In this document: piece after piece, positions 54,147 through 64,000 of the stretch
How positions within the stretch are numbered: the stretch's first letter is position 1
Layout: each line of letters starts with the position of its first letter
Source of the DNA: Talaromyces rugulosus
Taxonomy: Eukaryota; Ascomycota; Eurotiomycetes; Eurotiales; Trichocomaceae
Assembly: GCF_013368755.1 (NCBI RefSeq)
Contig: NC_049564.1
Span: 5,030,001 to 5,094,000 of the forward strand
DNA: 64,000 bases
Reading direction: 5' to 3'
The notes under the pieces: model-generated
Database searches by the model: none
What the model saw: only the letters and a program-made list of their open reading frames with translations
Told to the model about the DNA's origin: nothing
Program-made: the position numbers and the translations under genes

Positions 54147-54357
54147 TTGGCCATCAGCGCAACCTCAAGCTCATTTGGGGGTCTACACAAATCGTTATAC
54201 CTGAAACCCAAACAGTCGAATCGTGTCCGAACGCTCTCTAAATCACTATTCCCGTTATTAGAACCGAGTATTGTTATTGCCCCATGCTATGTTTCTTCTT
54301 GTCTCCCTCGCAACCCCCGGCCTCGAGAGTGAAACGACTCAATTATAATACCTGGAA
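54147..54357. other. Short gap between regulator and decayed regulator
   Basis: About 210 bp of 3' flank; nothing recognised. Confidence 0.4.
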
Positions 54358-54970
54358 CTAATGACAAGATACAGAGCGGCCCCCAACTCGATCAACTTCT
54401 TCCAGCCAACAATCCAGTTTTTCACATTGGCGAGAAACGTCATGCTCACTCAGGCCTGCGGTGATCCATAAGCCTTAGATCAACGGACCTCCACAAGCAC
54501 ACTCCGCGAGGTGACGGTTGTATGCTCTCCCCAGCTGCATCTGGCCTGCGTTTGCCACATCTCCTTGCATAATGATGCAGGAAGGCACCGAATATCGACA
54601 TTGGTGAAGCGGGGAATATTTTCATGGGCTGATAGGACAACTTCGAAAAGGTACATCGCAAAAGTAGTTCGTCGCTTTGCTTCCACGACTATCCATTCTT
54701 CCCACCTCGGATGAAAACAACCCAACTCAGTAGCACAAACAGCCCCACGTTGATGATAATGACGCGATAACCCCCGCAATTCAATGGTTGCCTCGTGCAA
54801 GAAGCTTGAAGAGACTAAATGGAAACAAACATACCATGAGATAGATGAGGTAGCCTTGAAATGATGCGAGCAAACAAAACTCATCCAAGTTCTCGTACGT
54901 ATTTGCAATGGCTTTCATTTCGCCCTGTATTATCTTCAATAGATTGAGATTCATCGTTGTTCACGTCAGC
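54358..54970 (-). pseudogene. Decayed fragment of a second Zn2Cys6-type regulator
   Basis: Minus-strand segments align in order with the C-terminal half of the regulator at 52836. ENLDEFCLLASFQGYLIYLM (about 54895-54835) matches ESDFDLLCSFQAYLIYTILA. The part with GLSRHYHQRGAVCATELG, then PRWEEWIVVEAKRRTTFAMY, matches RTAKAGVMCREEVS and PSWESWIVASAKRRCLFVMY. A later segment in another frame (QCEKLDCWLEEVDRVGG) may match the RWLQTTDEF region and ends with TAG at 54358. The only donor/acceptor pair between the first two parts would leave a 30-nt intron, too short, and a stop falls at 54480. No DNA-binding cluster is seen upstream to 55368. I take it as a truncated, decayed paralogue; the alternative is a live gene with an odd exon structure. 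Confidence 0.6.
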
Positions 54971-55368
54971 CATGATTCAGGTGCAAGCACTTCCGAAGAA
55001 TCGCTAAGGACTCTCTGCGGAACTCCGTAATGAGATTCTCTCGGCATTAAAACGTCCAAGAAACGCCCATGTAGGATGATTCCTTCGCACACCGAGGTTG
55101 TATCCTGTATATCTGCTTGATGTAAAACAGACCATCAACATGTCTGATTTTAGTTTCCAGTTTATAGAGCATCCACCATGCCTATATTATACTACTTTAT
55201 ATCTGACAAGCCAGTTTCTGCAAACCTCCCTCGTTCTCGGAACTCCGATACCCGAGTTGGTTTGCGAATGACGTCGCCGGAAACTTCTTCTTTTTAACGC
55301 TCTCCAGAAGCGTTCTTGAAATTTTAGAAAATCAAAATCGCTCTCTGCCTGTTATCCAGAAATAGAAT
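54971..55368. other. Intergenic, upstream of YrdC-domain gene
   Basis: About 400 bp. A minus-strand frame near 54985-55100 (LHGRFLDVLMPRESHYGV) could be more of the decayed regulator but is interrupted by a stop. Otherwise promoter of the next gene. Confidence 0.4.
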
Positions 55369-56130
55369 ATGGCCACTCACATTGTTCCACCGCCGGGTAA
55401 TGCACCAAACATCACCCGTGACGCTCGGCAAGCCTACGAGACCCTCAAAGCTGGCGGTGTCATCATCGTTCCGACAGACGTCGGTTATGCACTTCTGACG
55501 AGCACCCAGGCTGGGATTCAGAGAGTTTTTGCTGCAAAAGGCCGTCGTCCAAACCATAACATTGGCGTGATTGGAACATATTTGCAACATCGACAGCTGC
55601 ATGTGTTATCGGAATCCAAATTTGAAATGACCCGTGTCCTGACGGAAGATATGGGAATGATTGTTGGACTTGTTGCAAAATTTAATGCTCGAAATCTTCA
55701 TCCACGTCTGGCAGCACTGGACGATGCCACACTCTCTCAGATTACTCGGGGAGATACGATCAGTATCGCGGTCCCAGAAGGCCAGTTCCTGCGGGAGTTG
55801 GGCCGACTTTGTGACGACGACCCTCAGGGCATGTTGATGTTTGGAACCTCGGCCAATCTTACCGGGCAGGGACAGCGGTTCCGCATTGAGGATATTGAGC
55901 TTTCTGTGCGTGAAAGTGCCGATCTGATCGTTAACTATGGCCTGCAGAAGTGGCATGTATACGGCCGAGGGGGTGTCAACTTTGACGTTGAAAACATGCA
56001 AGTCCTGCGTATGGGTGCCGGATACGAGGTTTTTCGAGACAGGATGCTTAGGTGGTTTCCTCATCTGTTAGAGGAGGCGAGCGTTGAACTTGATACAGAC
56101 CCGGAATACAGCGGTTTGGTTTTCCGTTGA
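55369..56130 (+). CDS. YrdC/Sua5-domain protein
   Basis: Single exon, 253 aa. The YrdC fold is marked by AYETLKAGGVIIVPTDVGYA (substrate pocket strand with PTDTxYG-like PTDVGYA), FAAKGRRPNHNIGVIG (the K-x-R region), ISIAVPEGQFLRELG and GTSANLTGQG (the conserved S-x-N). YrdC/Sua5 proteins make threonylcarbamoyl-AMP for the t6A37 modification of tRNA. This protein lacks the C-terminal Sua5 domain and deviates at PTDVGYA and in the KGRRPNHN segment, where KxR-KP-PL is usual, so it is probably a paralogue with a different acyl or carbamoyl substrate, not the main t6A enzyme. No targeting signal is seen. Confidence 0.85.
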   Translation: MATHIVPPPGNAPNITRDARQAYETLKAGGVIIVPTDVGYALLTSTQAGIQRVFAAKGRRPNHNIGVIGTYLQHRQLHVLSESKFEMTRVLTEDMGMIVGLVAKFNARNLHPRLAALDDATLSQITRGDTISIAVPEGQFLRELGRLCDDDPQGMLMFGTSANLTGQGQRFRIEDIELSVRESADLIVNYGLQKWHVYGRGGVNFDVENMQVLRMGAGYEVFRDRMLRWFPHLLEEASVELDTDPEYSGLVFR

Positions 56131-57029
56131 AGTGACTGGTAACATGGCTTTGCGAATCAAAACTTGCCAGTAAATTAGTTAGCTCCCCGATTCGAAGCTT
56201 TTGAGCTAAGAGTCACGAATCTGAAAAGTCTCTCAAGATCATACATCCAATATTTTCTGCGCTAGGTACCTCTATTTTGAGTTGCAATGAGTCGAGTCGA
56301 TTAGGAAATGATCTTGGACAGCTTTAAGGTCGTTGCCGTGACATATTTGCATCGCGAACAATTTGACAGCTACAATATCTGAAAATAATGTACCTGAAAA
56401 CCAGTCATTGAACGGTAATTGAGGTGAACGGAGAGGTGGACAACAAAACTAATAGGCTATTTAAAAACCTCGCGCACCGATGAAAACGCACCTCCACGGA
56501 TAAAAATTACTGCGGGAAATAATCTTATTTGGTATCTAGATGGAACCTGATGGCTCCAGTCAATGGAAAAGGAGTCTGGTCAAAAGTCTTGACTTAGAAT
56601 GGCTGTCCTATCAGGGCAGCCCGAGACGCTAGCTAGATACATGCTCAGGGTAATTGAACGTTTTTGGGCCTATGAAAAAAGAACTGGCCATCTTTTTGTG
56701 CAGGAGGGTGGGAAAAAAAAAGTACATAAAACGAAAATAGACAGTGACATGATAAAAAAACTTATTCAAATGTTCACCCACCACGCTGCCTTCGGTATCA
56801 GCACGCAAAAATGTTTAGAAAGAAAAATTGAAAAATTCAACAGGCGAAATAGAAGTATAGAGGAGAAAAGAAACTCCATGCTCTAATGCTGAAGAAAGCA
56901 TATGTTCATAACCGAAAAAGCTCCAGATTTCTCAGAAATAACCGGAGCATACTAGAATTATGTAATCGCAGATTGAAAACAAATGCTGTGATTCGCGGAA
57001 AAAAAAAAAAAAAAAAAAAAAAAACATGT
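56131..57029. other. Convergent 3' region with 26-A tract
   Basis: 900 bp of AT-rich DNA between the YrdC stop and the scaffold-protein stop. Lys-rich plus-strand frames at 56599 and 56886 are low-complexity and one crosses the A tract, so they are not called. The A26 run at 56999-57024 lies 5 bp from the stop of the minus-strand gene, that is, at the start of its 3' UTR. Confidence 0.55.
56999..57024. repeat. Poly-A/T tract of 26 nt
   Basis: Uninterrupted A run on the plus strand (T run in the 3' UTR of the minus-strand gene). Confidence 0.9.
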
Positions 57030-60000
57030 TCAATATTCGTCATCGTCGTAATCGATTTGGGATGGACTGCCACGGTAACGGTTACGCTTAATATTGCTCG
57101 GACTCTGCTGTCCGGCACTGGTAATGGGTCGTGGTCCGGTGGGTTTTCGCTGTGGTGGCTGGCTGCTTGGCGAATATTTGGCGCTATTGTTTCGAGAGGC
57201 AGATTGTTGCGATCTCTCATCCTCTTCCTTGATTTTAGATGGCCGGTGAGGTATCAATGGACCGGCGTCCTTGACCTTGGGCGGACGAGGCGGCCCAGTC
57301 GCCGAGCTCAACTCGGAATATCCCATGTCCGATATTGGTGTACGACGGGCACCTGCTCCGCTGTATCGGTTTGGGTTGGCGCTCAAACGAGACAGACTAG
57401 ACTGAGAACCCCATCGGTCAGAAGTAGGAGATGTCGGTGCAAAGTCCTGCGCTTGGAACTCGAGATGGTTCTGATAGCGGTCAGTTGGGCCCTTTTGTGG
57501 CTGAGGGTGTTGTAGGTTAAAGCTGTCCCGGTGTGCTTTATATACGGGCCCTTCAGAGACTTGCGATGGGACGAGCGGCGAAGGTGGTCGGTTGTCTTGC
57601 TGTTCCTCATCCAGAGTGTAAGAAGAGTGAGGTCGATCGTCACCTTGCGTGTCGTAGAATCCAGCGTTGTACGCGTCTTGATTTGCAAGGTCTGATCCAG
57701 ATCGTGATATTCCAGAAATTGGGCGCTCTTTGCGGTTAGGTTGGATGCTGTTGCGAATACCTTCGCCCACGGAGGAAGCAGTGGTTTTGGACCATCTGGA
57801 AATCTTGAAGAAGGAGCTGGAGCTGGACTTGTGCTTTCGAGACTTCTCATCTGACTTTCTCGGCGTAGTCTCCTGGCTCGCCGCACCAGCAGGCACAGGC
57901 TTGCGGGGCGGTGTTCCGAGAGGCTCAGAGACACCACGCTCATGACGAGCCGGTACCCGATCATCATACGGGACTTCTCTGTCCAAAAGGGGTTGCTCAT
58001 AAGCGTCCAGTTCTTCGTCACCCTCGGGAACAGTGCTAACACGATTCTCTGATGCTCGGCGGAGGCTGATAGGCCGCGTGTCACCGACTGGCCGCGACGA
58101 ATTGGATGTGAAACCAGATTGATCACCTGGGGACCCAGTACCTGCTAGGCCCTCTGGCTCGTAACCGTCTGGGTTTGAAGTTCCATGGCCATTGGAGTTA
58201 AAGCTGGCGGGGCCGGTGCCAGGGGCAGTACCCACGTTTCGGCCTTCCTGTGCCTCTCTCAATGCTTCGACTTCGTCAAGAAGTTGTTCCAACATGTCTT
58301 CAATCTTAGTCAAGTCGTTTGAAGATTTCATGCTCAAGCTTTTAAGAGCCCGCTTAAAAACATTCTTTCGTTTTGCTTGAATATCGGCGCCATACTCAGC
58401 AGCTGCGAGTTGACTCAGTTGGCGATCGGACCTAGAGGCAGGAAGTGGGCGTGGTCCTCCAATGGCTCGAGTGCGCTCGTGTTGTTTCTCGTTCGCCTGA
58501 ATGATCATTTCGTCCTGCTGGGCAATGTACTTCTTCATTTCCTCAAAGGAGCCGCGCATCTCTGCAGCACTCCGAACGAGAGTCACCAACATTTCAGTGT
58601 CACGGGCGTTGCGTTGAGCGTCTCGGACAGTAAGCTAAAATTTTGGTTAGTAAAAATGCACATATAAAAAAAATATTCGTGTTACTCACATGGTTCATCA
58701 GAGCAATAATGTCCTTTGACTCGATGCTTTCAATACCCCGGCCTGTAGCGCTGTCATAGATGGGAGATGCCATGCCATGCGAATAACCGCTAAAATGGCG
58801 TTGTTGACTAGAGCCGATGAATGGATCCTCGAGGTCATTGTTGTCAAAAAGGAGTGGCGGATTGACATGGTCAAGGGTGTTGAACTTGGCGTGAGGCTCT
58901 GGGGTTGCGTTACTTGGAGACATAGGGTTCGCGGCGGAAATGTAGCCTTCGTCCTTGGCGCCGGGGGGTGTTGAAAAGATATGGCCATCCATGTAAGCTC
59001 GGCTATATGGTTCATCGTAGCCTGCAGAACGCTCTGCAGCAGTGAAGCCGAGACCGGCACCCGATGCCCCTGCAATGGCAGCAGAAGCATGGCCGTCGTG
59101 GGCAGGAGACAACTGAACATCTCTAGTCGTCTGTGAAGTAGGATCATATGGCCAGTGGTCACGGGTTTCAGGGTCTCCAATGGGACCTTGGATGATGGAC
59201 GGATTGGTGTCGATTTCCAACTCATCTTCTTGAAATTGATCGCCCTCCGGCAAATGATCGTATTCTTCTTCGTCTTCCTTCACGATAGTGGTATCCAGAG
59301 GATATTGTTCATCATCGTATTCGGCTTCTTCCGATTGAGTGACGCTCTGTGGTGGCGAGGCAGCACCGAGTCTCTTGGTAAACGACTTCTCGTCATGGCC
59401 GTTAATGTCGTATTCGTGCTTTAGAGGACTTCCTCGGTGCGAGCTGGTTGGTCGACTATGAGCCTGGTCCTCAACGTAGCTTCCATCCACCGATCGGCTA
59501 AGAGAGTCCGCCTGAGAACGAGTCTGGGACAGGCCAGATTTTGTGCCCAGCATGGAAGGGTCTAAGAGCGAAGCGACCACGGATTCCACGGGATTTCCGT
59601 TCAGAATCTCTGGATTCGCACCAACTTCTTTTGTGAAGCTTCGAGGCGAGTCGCCATTTTCCATGTGAGCTTCGTCATCATCCGTAAAGCCAGCATCAAC
59701 TGCTGGATCATCAATGCGATCCTCGTATTGGCCATGGAGAGGTTCGTCGTTCCAGTGTTCCTCACGGCTACCCTCTGGCTCCCCTGTTTCATAGCCTAGT
59801 TCCGTTCCATGCTCGTCAGAGTGCCTGAAAACCTCGCTTCGACTATCCAAGTTGCCGCCCTCATGGCGAGTCGACCTGGCTAAATCAGTGCTAGGCGCAG
59901 ATGATAGAGATTGGATCGAGTATGGACGGTCCTCCTCTTCGCCTTCCTGGCCAGTCTCGGTGATTTGGGTTTCGTGTAAATCATCGTCGCTGGCAACACT

Positions 60001-61953
60001 GTGAATTGGACTAAGAGCACGTGGATGTTGGTTGCTGTCTTCTGGACCCAAAATATCATCGTCAAAGTGGTGGCTAAGAAGGTTTCCTGCTGCCGCCGCC
60101 GCGATGGCCCCAGCAGCGCCTTCCAGCACAACATCGCCAAAAGGAGACTCGGCTCTGTCGTAGATATCATCATGGTCAATTCGATGAGAAGTCAGTGCTC
60201 GCTGATTATCGAGCGGAGTGCGAGGTGGAGTGGCTAGAGTAGGAGAACCGCGAATGAGTTCCTGTACGTGACGTGTAGCTGGGGTTTCGGTGTCGTCAGT
60301 TCTCTGAGAGAGAATCGAGTCGCGAGTCAGCTCAGTGTCCACGTCACTGCGGAATGGCATAGGTGGAACATTGTGTTTTTGAAAAACCAGTTCAGTTTCG
60401 GTTCCATGAATGCTTGGGGTTCTGCTACTGCTCTTGGACGACCTTCTTCTCCTCGATTTTTTGCCGAGACTTGATTTGGAGTCGTGGTGCGAAAGAGCTG
60501 CCGATGTGAGGACGGTTCCGACGATGCCTGCTGCTGCTGCATCTCGAAGGCCTTTGCTCCTCTGGCGCCGTATCATGTCGTTGTCCGTGTATGCACGCTG
60601 GTTTTCGGGGCGCGAGCCTTTACGAATACGAATGCTGTTCTCGGGCGACGGGGTCTTCTCTTTGGCACGTCGACGCTCTTTGTGGCGTCTCCGGCGCTCT
60701 TCTGGAGTGACCACTTCTTCATTGTTAGAGTCAACGGCGAAGATGGAGCTCCGGCTAACATCGGGGGCACTTGAGTGTTTCGACAAGGTACGCTTGAGAC
60801 CATCTTTCGGAGTAGAGGCGCTGCCAGTGAGATCGCGCTCGAACTTGGACTTGTTCGAGGTAGTCGTCTGGTCTTTCTTGAGCTCCTTGAGTTCTGGAAG
60901 AATAAGACGACGAATGGCATCCTCTACAGTTTCCAAGAATTTAGTGTTGTTCAGGGATGATCTCGAGGTTCCAGAGCGAAAGGAAATGGCATCTCCAGAT
61001 TTGTGGTGGGACGAGACATTCGAGCCACTCAGCAAGCTAGATTCCACGCTGGGCTGCTCGTCGCTGCGATGTCTGTGAGAGCGCTTCTTCAGATCCGTCG
61101 GGTCAGATTCGAGAATTTCTTTGCTCTCGTTGCGGCTAGAGCGTCTGCGGCTGCTGCTGGCGACGTCGCCGGCATTTAGTTTCTGGGCGACTTTGTAAGC
61201 GATTCTCTCACGGCTCAGACTTCGGCTTCTCCGTCGTGAAGGAGCTTTGAGGAGGTCGGCTTCGGCGGCGCCAGAGGCCTTATCCATACTCTGGCTGCGT
61301 TTGCGCCGGGGCACTCCAGACACGGCCGATCCGTCCAACATGCTGTCTGCAGGCATGGATGAGATCTCGGAGGTAGGCTGAAGAAGTCGATCATTAGACA
61401 ATTCGCTGTCAGGATCACGCTCAACAAACTCGATCTCTAGTGGGCGTGCGGCCTGGTCATCGTCGGTGTTGCTCTGGTCATCAGTGGGCTCCGTGGTTTT
61501 TCTGTGTTTTGACGGGGTGCTCAAAGAGATGCGTCGGGTGTAGTGGTGGCGCTTGCTGCTGCCACTGCCGCTACCCTCGCGGATCTGGATGGTTTCATTC
61601 TGGTGGTCTTTGGACCTCCTGCTCCCAGAGGGGACCACCTTGACGCGGATGCTCGGCCTTGAGCTGAGTCGCGAGCTGGGTTTTCCGGCCTCAAAGTACT
61701 CGATGAGTAGCGAGGTCTGTGATTGGTGGTTTGTGCGCGACAGCTTGGCCGTGTCGTCTTCTTCTTTCTTCTGTGCCCGGCGCCTGGTGGAAATGGTGAT
61801 GGGGCTGCCATCGTCAGGGATGGAGTAGGAGGATTTGTCGGTGCGTCGAGAGACGTCGGTAGCAAGGTCGGTGCCGGTCATACTGCTACCGGTGGTGTCG
61901 ATGATAGATTCGGTGGGGGCAGGGAGTAGAGGACGCCGGGAATTCACGCCCAT
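57030..61953 (-). CDS. 1622 aa disordered scaffold-like protein with Ala/Gly hydrophobic segments
   Basis: Exons 61953-58690 and 58634-57030 join in phase to 1622 aa across one 55-nt intron. The protein is largely Ser/Arg/Asp/Glu-rich and disordered. Three short Ala/Gly-rich hydrophobic stretches stand out: AAAAGIVGTVLTSAALSHH (about residue 470-490), LEGAAGAIAAAAAGNLLSHH (about 606-630) and AAIAGASGAGLGFTAAE (about 954-975). Two coiled-coil segments lie near residues 1098-1140 (LVRSAAEMRGSFEEMKKYIA) and 1183-1210 (KIEDMLEQLLDEVEALREAQ). A conserved-looking N-terminus contains SLLIEYFEAGKP. The Pro-rich tail has PPRPPKVK and QPPQRKPTGP, possible SH3 ligands. I do not recognise it firmly; the composition recalls fungal involucrin-repeat/leashin-type septal-pore proteins, a weak resemblance only. 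Likely a cytoplasmic scaffold. Confidence 0.82.
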
Positions 61954-62360
61954 TGTGGTCTTTGCAATTTCAGCGCGAGGATAGCATAATCACTGATGGA
62001 GCTGTGAAGCGCAGGCAACTCCAGCGGTTGAAGGTTGGGCTGCCAGATCAAACGCACTCGGGTCGACCTGACAAGAGACAATATGCAGTAGTTGTGCGCC
62101 TGTAGGATGGTAAAATAGACGGCACTGATGAGACAGCTGTTAGTCGAGGAGTCTATTGAAAGTAATGATAATAATAAGACGGTTGACAAGGGTTTGGCGT
62201 ACCAGACTTGATTGTTCGAGCTAGCCGATGGTTGGTGCAGTTCCGATCCACAGGACAAGATACAGCAGCAAGTAGAAGGGAGGGTGAGAGATACACACAC
62301 AAGAATTGAGGCGCAAGTGGTGAATCTCTAGAGAGCAAGGATGGATGAGGCAAAGTAAAA

Positions 62361-62369
62361 TACGGAGTA
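62361..62369 (+). repeat. TACGGAGTA dispersed nonamer
   Basis: Exact copy in the upstream region of the scaffold-protein gene. Confidence 0.6.
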
Positions 62370-63058
62370 GAAGAGGGAAGCGAAGTGAGGAAGAGAAGAA
62401 GAAGCGCAGATAAGGAGGGGAGAGAGAGGCCAAGAGGGAAAGAGGCTGGGAAAGGCGATCGCTGGCGCCGGGCGGCTGGGCCGAACCTTCCCGCCAGTCA
62501 CGGTTCACAGTGCCACAAGCAGGTGGCTGGGCGGGTTTTTTCCTCTTTTTTTTCTCTCTCTTTTTTTGTCTTTTTTTTTGCCTTTGTTACTTTCTACTTG
62601 TTTGCACTCTTATTGCACAAACATTCAGGAGCGTTTGACACAAGTTACGACTCAGGCTCTGCTGGCGTCATACAGCGAGGGCAAGAAGGATTGACTAGCC
62701 ATGCAATTAATTAATAGACCTCCGAAGTGCGACGTGAACACAGCGCCGCTGCCCGGGTCATGCTGGCTGTCTGCGCAAGGAGTCTCAAGCGAAGATACGA
62801 AATACAAATCAATGCTGGAATATCCGTAAATTAGTATTCTGAACACTGACCTGAACAGTGAAAAAAAGCGGTGATACTAATCAGGTCTCCGGGGCGACGC
62901 TGGCCGCGGCCCGCGATTGGCGGGGGTGGGGCCAGCTAGCTGTGTGCTGGCGTCGTCTTGATGAGTTGTTCACCACCGCCGCCCTGCTTCGCCCTGCCAT
63001 TGGGCCTGTGCAAATGCGCGCAGAAAGCATGTGCCTTGGAAGTGGTGGTACCATGCTG

Positions 63059-63067
63059 TACGGAGTA
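63059..63067 (+). repeat. TACGGAGTA dispersed nonamer
   Basis: Exact copy in non-coding DNA near the right edge. Confidence 0.6.
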
Positions 63068-64000
63068 GTATCACCTCGAGGCATCGCCGGGGTGTGAGTG
63101 TGAGTGTGATGTGATCCTTTTACAGGTTTTCAGCCGCATCAGCCTGCCTCTGACTGGACCAGCCACACTTTACGAACAAGCAATCTTGAGAGCGTACTCC
63201 GCCAATAATGGCGAATACATGGCTATCGATAGTCGATAGTCACTTATCGATAGGCGACAACTCGTGGGGCTATTGATGGTATGCGCTGAATCTCTCAGGA
63301 CTAACTTCCTTTGCAAATTATAATCCCGTTGTATGGGGTAATTACACTGCAGCTTCGATACTTGAATAAGGGAAAAGCCTACTCTTGCGGCTTGGAAACA
63401 AGTTCTTGAATAATATTATGACATTATTAGAAGCCACTGGTTTAATAAGACTCAGAAATAATAAATAAATAATAAATACAATCCATGGGACCACGACGGG
63501 TCAGCGTCATGCCGTGTCAGACTAGTCCGGTTATGGTTAGACCTCCCGCGCCGTTCTCCACTCGTACCGTTTGTCGACAGCTACATCAATTGATATGTAG
63601 CATACGTATGCGTAAAAGCGATGTGCAGCTGCCTCTGCTGGGCCAACACCACCCCTTGCTACTTTGACATAATATTATGTGATATATCAGGCATCACACA
63701 TGGATCTACGCAAAGTACTCGCTAAGTGACCACTCATAACGTTGAGCAAACCCTGTGTTATTACTAAGCAACTGTAAGCACTTGCTGGGGTACGGGCTCA
63801 CTACTCTGCTCAATAATCCCTAGTAAAATGCTACGGGTACCAATTTTATTAGATATAATGGCCAGTGGCCACTAATACAACTGGCAGGTTTTTTCCCTGA
63901 GTACTTTTTCTTAGGGCCACGTCTGCTCAAATTCGGTCCATCTGGGGGGAAATAGTAATGTGAGGTTATGATAAAGAGAAAAAAGCTTTAATCTAATTAC

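Larger units (their letters stand above)
61954..64000. other. Right-hand 2 kb without a recognised gene
   Basis: The part nearest 61954 is the promoter and leader of the scaffold-protein gene. Pyrimidine-rich tracts occur at about 62531-62580. TACGGAGTA copies lie at 62361 and 63059. 63200-64000 is AT-rich with no frame worth calling. Confidence 0.5.

Noticed and set aside
56599..57515. Plus-strand frames that could form a Lys-rich gene
   Set aside because: They cross a 26-A tract and overlap the antisense of the scaffold-protein gene; codon use is not gene-like.
1..64000. Secondary-metabolite backbone cluster
   Set aside because: No polyketide synthase, non-ribosomal peptide synthetase, terpene synthase or DMAT synthase is present; only a transporter and regulator typical of such loci are seen.
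1..64000. tRNA or rRNA genes
   Set aside because: No cloverleaf with B-box-type GGTTCGAATCC or rRNA-like sequence was found by eye; a tRNAscan-SE run would settle it.

Overview
The window is a piece of a filamentous ascomycete nuclear chromosome, most likely from the Eurotiales (Aspergillus/Penicillium type). The signs are short GT-AG introns with GTATGT/GTAAGT donors, compact intergenic spacing, many MFS transporters, a Zn(II)2Cys6 regulator, and above all a clear orthologue of wetA, the conidium-maturation regulator. No rRNA, tRNA, CRISPR array, bacterial operon or intact transposon was recognised. I support 24 genes plus one decayed regulator. Most exon structures were worked out by hand and checked for reading phase.

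Left part (1-18.2 kb) is an accessory, catabolism-flavoured block. It holds an MlrC/M81-type metallopeptidase running off the left edge, a sugar-type MFS transporter divergent from it, a seven-TM rhodopsin-like (Pth11/SAT4-type) membrane protein, a DAL5/TNA1-type anion permease, a thiamine-diphosphate enzyme, a cytosolic SGSH-like sulfatase with an unusual CSGSR active-site motif, and a second sugar-type MFS transporter. A plausible reading is uptake, de-sulfation and cleavage of one or more small substrates. No substrate can be read from the sequence.

Middle part (18.6-49.7 kb) is mostly housekeeping and development. In order: p24 cargo receptor erv25; a 1268-1287 aa disordered protein with five copies of an 'aDFl..tGPP' motif; a 3.3 kb gene-poor stretch; an acidic orphan protein; wetA with four AbaA-type sites upstream; a TauD/Jlp1-like 2-oxoglutarate dioxygenase; a complex I assembly factor (NDUFAF2/N7BML); a calponin-homology protein; an unrecognised helical protein; an ORMDL sphingolipid regulator; an Air1/2-like five-zinc-knuckle protein; a HAD phosphatase; a membrane-anchored orphan; and a metallo-beta-lactamase-fold protein with an N-terminal zinc ribbon.

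Right part (50.4-62 kb) holds a DHA1-type drug transporter divergent from a Zn(II)2Cys6 regulator, the decayed fragment of a second, related regulator, a YrdC-domain protein, and a 1622 aa disordered scaffold-like protein. The last 2 kb contain no recognisable gene.

The most novel items are the five-copy DF-GPP motif protein with histone-fold-like helices at its N-terminus, two hidden stop-free introns that naive ORF calling would translate, the CxGxR sulfatase, the regulator/transporter/decayed-regulator arrangement, and a nonamer (TACGGAGTA) scattered only through non-coding DNA.
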